Shown in pieces: positions 58,702-64,000 of a stretch of DNA of 64,000 nucleotides; the stretch's first letter is position 1, and every line of letters begins with the position of its first letter. The notes under the pieces were generated by a model. It saw nothing but the letters and a program-made list of their open reading frames with translations, did not search any database and had not been told where the DNA came from. This stretch comes from Streptomyces goshikiensis (GTDB lineage: Bacteria > Actinomycetota > Actinomycetes > Streptomycetales > Streptomycetaceae), in assembly GCF_014650555.1 (NCBI RefSeq), contig NZ_BMVE01000016.1, positions 62,001 to 126,000 of the forward strand, in the 5' to 3' direction. A program made the translations under genes and the position numbers.

Positions 58702-59664
58702 ATGACGGGGAAGACGACCCGCCGTACGGCGCCGCTCAAGATATGGTCCGTGCTGCTGGCGGGTCTGGCCCTGGTGGGGGCGCTCGGCGCATGGCTCACC
58801 TTCGGGCGCGATACGGCCGCTCCCTGCAACGGCCTGCCCGAGGACGGGCGGGTACAGAAGTCCGTGGGGGCGGACGTGCATCCCGGTATGAGCTGTGCCG
58901 TGCTCGGTCAGGCCATCGTGAAGGCCACGGCCGCCGAGCAGGGCAGGCATTCACAGGCGCAGGCGCAGGCCGTGAAGGATGTGTTCTTCTCTCCCGGGCT
59001 CGGATACACGAAGAATCTTCGGATCGATGCCGCTCTGCGGGTGCCACTGGCCACCGTGCTCGCGGACTTCGCGGACGACACGCATGAGCTGCTCGCGGGA
59101 CTCGACTCCCAGTACGTCGTCAAGGGGGACCCGGACGACGGCCCGTGGGAGACCTCAGGCACCTATCACCTGGCAGTCGACAACCTCGTCTTCCGCAACG
59201 TCGTGCACGCCGTCTCCGGGGATCCACAGGCGTACGCGATCCTGCGTTTGGCAGAGACCCGGTACGGGGCGCAGCAGCTCGCAGCCATCCCGGGCGACGC
59301 GACGGAAGGCGCCCTCTCCCTGACTCCAACGAAGAACGCCCGAGCACTCGGCATCCTGGACGGCGTCGCTGACACGTTCGCCCGTGATCAAGCGTGGCGG
59401 ACCGCTGTACGCGACCGCATGCTGCGTGAGCCGACCACCCAGGGCAGCTACCAGGAGGACCCTGCCGCCTACCTCACGGCGACATGGCTTCAAGGCCTCA
59501 GGAACACGCCGGAGGCTGAACTGGCCAACCGCCTCCGCACCCAAGGAGTCGACATCGCCCGCACATGGACCCAGGCACGGAACACTGACGAGTCCACTCG
59601 GCAGGCTCTGCTCGCCGAAGTGGATCGGAGCGCGCTGAGTGCCTACCGCGAGGCCAAGTCGTAA
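58702..59664 (+). CDS. Membrane-anchored paralogue of the WXG protein's C-terminal domain
   Basis: A protein of about 320 residues with one N-terminal membrane span (LKIWSVLLAGLALVGALGAW), an extracytoplasmic body with two Cys near the anchor, and the domain RVPLATVLADFADDTHELLA, GLDSQYVVKGDPDDGPWETS then SGDPQAYAILRLAETRYGAQ. This matches the C-terminal domain of the preceding protein residue for residue over more than 100 positions. A membrane-bound sibling of a toxin-like domain is typical of immunity proteins or decoys. The start is ambiguous (58690 or 58702). It follows the WXG gene by about 30 bp. Confidence 0.7.
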   Translation: MTGKTTRRTAPLKIWSVLLAGLALVGALGAWLTFGRDTAAPCNGLPEDGRVQKSVGADVHPGMSCAVLGQAIVKATAAEQGRHSQAQAQAVKDVFFSPGLGYTKNLRIDAALRVPLATVLADFADDTHELLAGLDSQYVVKGDPDDGPWETSGTYHLAVDNLVFRNVVHAVSGDPQAYAILRLAETRYGAQQLAAIPGDATEGALSLTPTKNARALGILDGVADTFARDQAWRTAVRDRMLREPTTQGSYQEDPAAYLTATWLQGLRNTPEAELANRLRTQGVDIARTWTQARNTDESTRQALLAEVDRSALSAYREAKS

Positions 59665-59747
59665 CCCAACTACCCGGCGCAGCAGGCCAGGACAGTACTC
59701 TTCACGGCATTCCTCGACACGGTGGTCAAACCGAGGATGTACGGTCA

Positions 59748-59795
59748 CTCGCCGAGGTGGAGCGAATCGGGCTCAGCGCCTACCGCGAGATCAAG
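59748..59795 (+). repeat. Leftover tail copy of the preceding gene's 3' end
   Basis: The segment reads in frame as LAEVERIGLSAYREIK, against LAEVDRSALSAYREAKS at the end of the 58702 gene (about 59610-59661). A third copy of the domain was therefore present here once and only its last 16 codons survive, fused in frame into the open frame of the next gene. Confidence 0.75.
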
Positions 59796-59813
59796 CCGAA
59801 GCAGACCCGTCCG

Positions 59814-60203
59814 ATGGAGCCCGGCGACGTGACTGAGGCGGCGTGGCCAGCCATGGCTGACTCCCTTCTGCCCCTGCCTCCGGCACTGGACCAGCTCCTG
59901 GTGATACGGCGCTGGCTGGAGCTGACCCTCGCCCGCGTCGACGAGAGAATCGGCGTCGTTCGGGCCGCCGAGGAAGAGCGGGCTCACCGCCGGCCGCCAC
60001 TGGAGCCACCGTGGTGGTGGGTCGAGTACGGCATCGGTGTCTCTCGTCGGCCCGACCGCGTCCACACCGGCGCCTGCAGGATCACCAACCGGGGAAAGCC
60101 AGCTACCCGGGAATGGGTGCTGGAGGTGCTGCGGACCGTACCGTCGGCCATCGCCTGCCCACAGTGCCGGCCCGACAGCGAGCTCGGCCTTCTCGACGGG
60201 TAA
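59814..60203 (+). CDS. DUF6233-type protein
   Basis: A 129-residue protein (start uncertain). It has the helical region ALDQLLVIRRWLELTLARVD ERIGVVRAAEEERAH and a Trp-rich segment PWWWVEYGIGVSRRPDRVHT, then ACPQCRPDSELGLLDG with a CxxC pair. These are landmarks of the DUF6233 family found in many copies in Streptomyces. Function unknown. The longer upstream frame starting with the leftover tail is a chance fusion. Whether the true start is 59814 or 59853 is open. Confidence 0.65.
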   Translation: MEPGDVTEAAWPAMADSLLPLPPALDQLLVIRRWLELTLARVDERIGVVRAAEEERAHRRPPLEPPWWWVEYGIGVSRRPDRVHTGACRITNRGKPATREWVLEVLRTVPSAIACPQCRPDSELGLLDG

Positions 60204-60645
60204 CGGCAACGGCCCCGGGCGGCTTCGGTCATCGAGGGCGGGCATCAGGGCACCACCTACCGTTCGGAAGCTGCGAACAGCCAGCCTCGGCGGCGCATGG
60301 CGGCGGCGATGTCCCACAGCCGGGTGTCGGTGGTCGCGGGGGTCGTGCCCTTCGCCGTCCCGCTGGCCTGAATGCGGTGGAGGGGTTTCTGGTTAGAAGT
60401 TGCGTCGGCGGCTCCCGGCGAACCGGCCCCGGCTTCTCTCACCTCGCTGCTTCTCAGCTGTCCGTCTCCTTGTGAGCGGTCATGGGGAGGTTGTGGTTTC
60501 ACCTCCGGTCCGGTGAACGGCAGAAATCCACCAGGCGCTGATCGCGCCAACGTCCTCACAAGAGCTCCCGGCAGCCTCTATTCGCACAACGATTCCCCTC
60601 TGGCCCGGACCGACGGGCCGGGCCTTCAACGGGGAGGGGAAACCT
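60204..60645. other. Gene-poor stretch with possible remnant
   Basis: A minus-strand frame (60257-60559) contains DTRLWDIAAAMRRRGWLFAA near its end, which looks protein-like but has no ribosome site and no complete domain. The final 50 bp hold the promoter and a GGGGAGGGG ribosome site of the secreted-protein pseudogene at 60646. No repeat or RNA gene is seen. Confidence 0.3.
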
Positions 60646-61223
60646 GTGCGTTTCACGAGGACTCTGGCCGCAGCGGCCGCCGCGGCGGCCGCGACCGTTC
60701 TGTCCATCACCACCGCCACGGCGCAGCCGGGGCCGACGCAGTCGGGCTCGGTGTCGGCCGGTGCACCGCCAGCACGCGTCGGTGATGCACTTCGGCTACG
60801 ACGGCAAGAAGACGTACACGAGCCCTGTGCTGGACGCCGCGGACCCGAAGGCCAACGACGCGGCGAACTGGCTTCCCAAGGTGCTGGTCAGTGAAGCCCG
60901 GAGTTCGGGCAGCCAGATCGCGAGCGGTACCTCGTTCCTGTGCACCCTGTGGGTCGGCGAAGTCTTCGCGGACGGCATCAAGGGCGGCACGAGCGACGAC
61001 TGTTCGGGCGGTTTCCGCACCCAGTGGACCAACGCCCAGTTCGCCGAGGACAACGGCGGCTGGCACCGGGTCACCGGCTCCATGGTCGGGCCCCGCACCA
61101 GCAGCCAGTACAACGACACCACCTTCGCGGTGTACTGCAACAACCCGCCGAAGACCGGCCGGCACCACTACCGGCTGGAAGCCCGCGAATACGCCATCGC
61201 CAACGACGGGACCGAGGTCTCGG
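60646..61223 (+). pseudogene. Secreted protein, frameshifted and truncated
   Basis: A signal peptide starts at the GTG 60646 (FTRTLAAAAAAAAATVLSIT then TATAQPGP). At about 60750 the reading frame shifts by one; the mature body then continues from VHRQHASVMHFGYDGKKTYT to TSSQYNDTTFAVYCNNPPKT in the second frame. The body has Cys pairs and a Trp-rich exported look. It ends where Tn3 transposase sequence begins (61224). So this is a once-exported protein broken by a frameshift and by insertion or deletion involving a Tn3-family element. Confidence 0.7.
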
Positions 61224-61403
61224 GACCCGGAGGACCTGGCGCGCATCTCGCCGTACCTGACCGAGCACATCAACCGGTTCGGCGAGTACTCCACGCATGA
61301 GCTCGGCATCCAGCCCGACGCGTACGACACGAAGCTCGACGTCGACTTCACCCCGCTGCGCGAGCAGGATCTGACCGCCGCCGGCCTCGGCCAGGCCGCT
61401 TGA
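61224..61403 (+). mobile_element. 3' end of a Tn3-family transposase (remnant)
   Basis: Sixty codons reading EDLARISPYLTEHINRFGEY, STHELGIQPDAYDTKLDVDF and LREQDLTAAGLGQAA then stop. This is the C-terminal end of a Tn3/Tn4556-type DDE transposase. The rest of the gene and any resolvase are missing; I did not recognise a terminal inverted repeat in the 240 bp downstream. The junction to the secreted-protein fragment is abrupt, so the deletion came after insertion. Confidence 0.75.
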
Positions 61404-61640
61404 CCGTCCGGCCCAGAATCTTCCTCGTGTGGGTAATGCCCGAGCAGTCGAAGCGGCGCCCGAAGCCACCTCTTATGGCTTGGGGCGCTGCTTGTCTCGT
61501 GCTGCGGAGTCAGGCGCGGGTGGGGGCGAGTAGCGCCGGGCGGCGACCATGAGGCGGAAGGCCAGGGCGGCCGGCAAGGTGGGAGCCGCCGAGGACGGTC
61601 TTGGCGGTGACGCCGGTGAGGTCCTGGTCGTGCGCCGTTT

Positions 61641-63257
61641 TCAAGGAGCGGCATCACCTTCTGCCTGCGGGAGCTGGATGCCCATCCGATGAAGGTAGGC
61701 GCGAAGTGTGGAGGCGGTCGGGCGATGGGCGATCAGCCCGATATAGCCGTCGGGACGGATGACCACAAGCGTGCCTTCGCGTGCACCGTAGACACGGAAG
61801 AGACGGCTCGTCCGGTCGATCAGCACCGTCGGACCGGCAGCTGTGCCGTAGTCCAGCGCCGGGACAACGCTGTAGGCGTGCAGGTGGTCTTCGAGTCCGC
61901 TGATTTCCCGGTAGATCTCTGGGGCGGGCCTGGCGCCGAAGGCGAGGAGGGTGAACTGGGGGCCGCGGAGGATGTCGAATAGCCGTGCCGCAGCGTTGAC
62001 GGTCTGCACAGGGCCGTCGGGGGCGACATCACCAGCGCGCAGAGAGCTGCGCCGACCGGCGAGGTGGGTGGTCAGCGGGCCGGTTCGGTAGGTGGGGTGG
62101 TCGTTGCGGTCGCGGCGTTGCTGCCGGGCGAGGAACGACTTGATGGCGAACCGCACCACCGGACGGACTGCCTGGGGTGGGGTGGCCGCTGAGAATCGCC
62201 GGTGGCTGTCGGCCAGCACCGCGCGGGCAACCGGCAACCGTTCGTCCTCATAGGTGTCCAGCAAGCTGTCAGCGCAGATGCCTTGAAGGACCAGAGCCAA
62301 TTTCCACGCGAGGTTGTAGGCATCCTGGATGCCGGTGTTCATGCCGTGCGCACCGAAGGGGCTGTGCACGTGGGCGGCATCACCGGCCAGCAGCACGCGT
62401 CCGGCCCGGTAGGTGTCGACCATGCGTAGGTTGTAGCGCCACACCGACAACCAGGCCGGGTCCGCCAGGCGTATGTCGCGGCGTCCGGTCCGCTCGATAA
62501 CCGCGCGCTGGAGCGTATCGAGCGACGGCTGCGGCCACTGGCCGCTGGGGTCCTGCTGGAGCGAGGCCACGACTTGCCAGGTTTCGGCGTGAGGGGTGGG
62601 GCGGGCGACCAGGATGTGGCCGCTGGTCGCCATCCACAGATGTACTGCGTCGCGGTCGGGCAGCCCGTCGATGCGCACGTCGGCGATGAGTGCTCTGGTG
62701 TCCTCGTCGGTGGACCCGGAGAACGGCAGAGCAAGTGTGCGGCGTACCGGACTGCGTCCGCCGTCGGCCCCGACCAGGTAGCCGGCCCGAACGGTCTCCG
62801 TCCCGGCCCCATCCGTGTTTTCGACGGTGGCGGTCACGCCGTCGCCATCGGCCGTGAAGCCGGTCAGACGGCGGCCGAACTCCACCTTTCCGCCCAGCTC
62901 GGCCAGCCGATCGCGCAGGATCGACTCGGTTCGCCACTGGGGCAGCGCCACAGAGTTCGGGTAGGGGCGCGAGGCAGTGGGCGGCGCGGGCGGCATTCGC
63001 ATGTCAAACAGCAACGGAGTACCGAGGTGAAAGCGGGTTCTTGACTGGATGTCAGCAGCCGCGACAATGCGGTCGGCGATGCCGAGGTCGTCAAAGATCT
63101 CCAGGCTGCGCGGCTTGAGGGTGAATCCCCGCGAACCCTTCGTGGGACCGGGGGTCTGTTCGATCACTCGGCATCCGATTCCCCTGCGGGCCAGGTCACA
63201 GGCCAGAGTCAATCCGGTCGGCCCGGCCCCCGCAATCAGTACATCAACGTCGTTCAT
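61641..63257 (-). CDS. FAD-dependent aromatic hydroxylase (RdmE/PgaE-like)
   Basis: A 538-residue class A flavoprotein hydroxylase. The FAD motif is VDVLIAGAGPTGLTLACDLA, the DG motif GYLVGADGGRSPVRRTL, and the GD motif RVLLAGDAAHVHSPFGAHGM with NTGIQDAYNLAWKLA. The C-terminal 120 residues form the thioredoxin-like domain found in polyketide hydroxylases (FTLLAFGARPAPEI, IRPDGYIGLIAHRP). It hydroxylates an aromatic, possibly polyketide or drug. The ATG at 63257 is internal to a longer frame and begins the Rossmann strand. It is divergent from a PadR gene, its probable repressor. Confidence 0.92.
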   Translation of the reverse strand: MNDVDVLIAGAGPTGLTLACDLARRGIGCRVIEQTPGPTKGSRGFTLKPRSLEIFDDLGIADRIVAAADIQSRTRFHLGTPLLFDMRMPPAPPTASRPYPNSVALPQWRTESILRDRLAELGGKVEFGRRLTGFTADGDGVTATVENTDGAGTETVRAGYLVGADGGRSPVRRTLALPFSGSTDEDTRALIADVRIDGLPDRDAVHLWMATSGHILVARPTPHAETWQVVASLQQDPSGQWPQPSLDTLQRAVIERTGRRDIRLADPAWLSVWRYNLRMVDTYRAGRVLLAGDAAHVHSPFGAHGMNTGIQDAYNLAWKLALVLQGICADSLLDTYEDERLPVARAVLADSHRRFSAATPPQAVRPVVRFAIKSFLARQQRRDRNDHPTYRTGPLTTHLAGRRSSLRAGDVAPDGPVQTVNAAARLFDILRGPQFTLLAFGARPAPEIYREISGLEDHLHAYSVVPALDYGTAAGPTVLIDRTSRLFRVYGAREGTLVVIRPDGYIGLIAHRPTASTLRAYLHRMGIQLPQAEGDAAP

Positions 63258-63320
63258 TACCCCGTCCCTCCCGGCAGCGCAGGCCATGTCCGGTCGACCT
63301 CTGGCCCTCACTCACTCTGA

Positions 63321-63353
63321 TACCTACAATTGGACCTGTCAATTGGTACCTGT
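63321..63353. promoter_or_regulatory. Operator-like element with two CAATTGG copies
   Basis: CAATTGG at 63327-63333 and 63340-63346, 13 bp apart, lie between TACC (63321) and GGTA (63345), so the region has both direct and inverted symmetry. It occupies the divergent space of the hydroxylase and PadR genes; PadR dimers commonly bind such AT-containing dyads. Confidence 0.5.
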
Positions 63354-63371
63354 CTTCGGAGGATGGACACG

Positions 63372-63995
63372 ATGTCCCTGCGCCACGCCCTTCTCGGCCT
63401 GCTGGAAGATGGGCCTGCCAGCGGCTACGACCTGACCGCGCGCTTCGAACGCTCGCTGCAGAAATACGCATGGACCGCCCGGCAGAGCCACATCTATCCA
63501 GAGCTGAAGCGACTCGCCGACAGCGACTTGATCGCCGTCACCGAGGAAGGCGCGCGCGGACGCCGCACCTACGCGATCACCGACGCGGGCCGCGCCGAGC
63601 TGCGCGACTGGCTGCTGTCCCCACCCAGGCCCCGGGCCGTCCGCGACGAACACGTACTGCGCATGTCCCTGCTGTCCGCACTGGACATCCCGCAGGCGCG
63701 CGAATTGGTGCTCCGCCACCTCGAAGAAGCCGACCAGGTGGCGGCCGAACTACGCGCTCTCGCCGACGCCGCCGATACCGAGTCCCACCCTCGTGGCCGT
63801 TTGCGGTTCGGCCGGCTGGCCATCGAGTACGGCGTCCACCAGTATCAGGCGCAACAGCAGTGGGGCCATTGGGCCCTGGAGCAACTCGATCGAGCCGAGG
63901 CTGCCGAGCACCAGCGCCAACCTTCCGAAACGCGAGCCGATTCGCTGGGCCCCCGCCGCAAAGACCCCGGCGGCACAGTGCGGCATCCGCAGTAA
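63372..63995 (+). CDS. PadR family transcriptional regulator
   Basis: A 207-residue PadR-type regulator. The winged helix is LRHALLGLLEDGPASGYDLT with the wing SHIYPELKRLADSDLIAVTE (about 1-80). The C-terminal four-helix dimer domain (RLAIEYGVHQYQAQQQWGHW) is the PadR-s1-like arm. The ATG at 63372 is favoured because GGAGG lies about 8 bp before it. It is divergent from the aromatic hydroxylase; PadR proteins typically release the promoter on binding phenolic ligands, so auto- and target-repression through the CAATTGG element is likely. Confidence 0.9.
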   Translation: MSLRHALLGLLEDGPASGYDLTARFERSLQKYAWTARQSHIYPELKRLADSDLIAVTEEGARGRRTYAITDAGRAELRDWLLSPPRPRAVRDEHVLRMSLLSALDIPQARELVLRHLEEADQVAAELRALADAADTESHPRGRLRFGRLAIEYGVHQYQAQQQWGHWALEQLDRAEAAEHQRQPSETRADSLGPRRKDPGGTVRHPQ

Positions 63996-64000
63996 ATGCC

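Noticed and set aside
1..64000. Search for tRNA or rRNA genes and telomeric palindromes
   Set aside because: No cloverleaf-like or conserved rRNA segment was recognised by eye, and no array of telomere-type palindromes near tap-tpg; small RNAs cannot be excluded.

Overview
The window reads as Streptomyces (or a close actinobacterial relative) chromosomal DNA. It is very GC-rich, with GTG starts, purine-rich ribosome binding sites and C/G-ending third codon positions. It carries Streptomyces-lineage markers: the telomere proteins Tap and Tpg, an SsgA-like sporulation protein, an AfsR-type regulator and MocR, PadR and TetR regulators. No rRNA or tRNA gene and no CRISPR array was recognised.

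Layout. (1) 0-6 kb is ordinary chromosome: the 5' part of an NADP-type glutamate dehydrogenase gene, a GNAT acetyltransferase, an AraC regulator next to an NmrA-like reductase, a SnoaL-like protein, a flavoprotein, a DinB protein and an epoxide hydrolase. (2) 6-17.7 kb is the most striking part. A TetR/FAD-monooxygenase pair is bracketed by arrays of a 9-bp GTTAACGSC repeat. Then come parA-parB, tap-tpg (telomere-associated and terminal protein), and on the opposite strand a primase-polymerase, a D5-type helicase and a small unknown gene. Next to them is a dense field of GGGACTGAAGGGACTGA-type repeats that looks like a replication origin. Together these genes can partition, replicate and cap a linear replicon, so I read the block as the core of a linear plasmid fused into, or carried on, the chromosome. 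(3) 17.7-39.9 kb is chromosomal arm: VOC protein, SsgA-like protein, a DUF4097 protein with an S9 peptidase, a MocR regulator, a cupin, two secreted proteins, a sphingomyelinase D-like phospholipase, an AfsR-like regulator convergent with a DrrAB-like ABC exporter, a protein with 46-residue repeats, a TetR/saccharopine-dehydrogenase-like pair, and a frameshifted MpaB-like/EF-hand protein.

(4) 39.9-64 kb is accessory and conflict-rich. A trypsin-STAND-TPR protein is translationally coupled to a trypsin-co-occurring small protein. Nearby are a DNA-binding/coiled-coil/membrane protein and a divergent 50-residue membrane peptide. Further on are a broken secreted ADP-ribosyltransferase, an orphan barstar, a convergent XRE/HigB-like toxin-antitoxin pair, and a WXG-type operon with two paralogous C-terminal domains and a leftover third tail. 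Decay is common: a GNAT gene with one in-frame stop, a recombinase-like tail, and a secreted-protein gene cut by the 3' end of a Tn3-family transposase. The window closes with an aromatic FAD-hydroxylase divergent from a PadR regulator.

The two most promising systems are the linear-replicon core with its 9-bp repeats written in frame inside ParB and Tap, and the trypsin-STAND conflict island. Both are inferred from sequence features and family knowledge only; no search was run.
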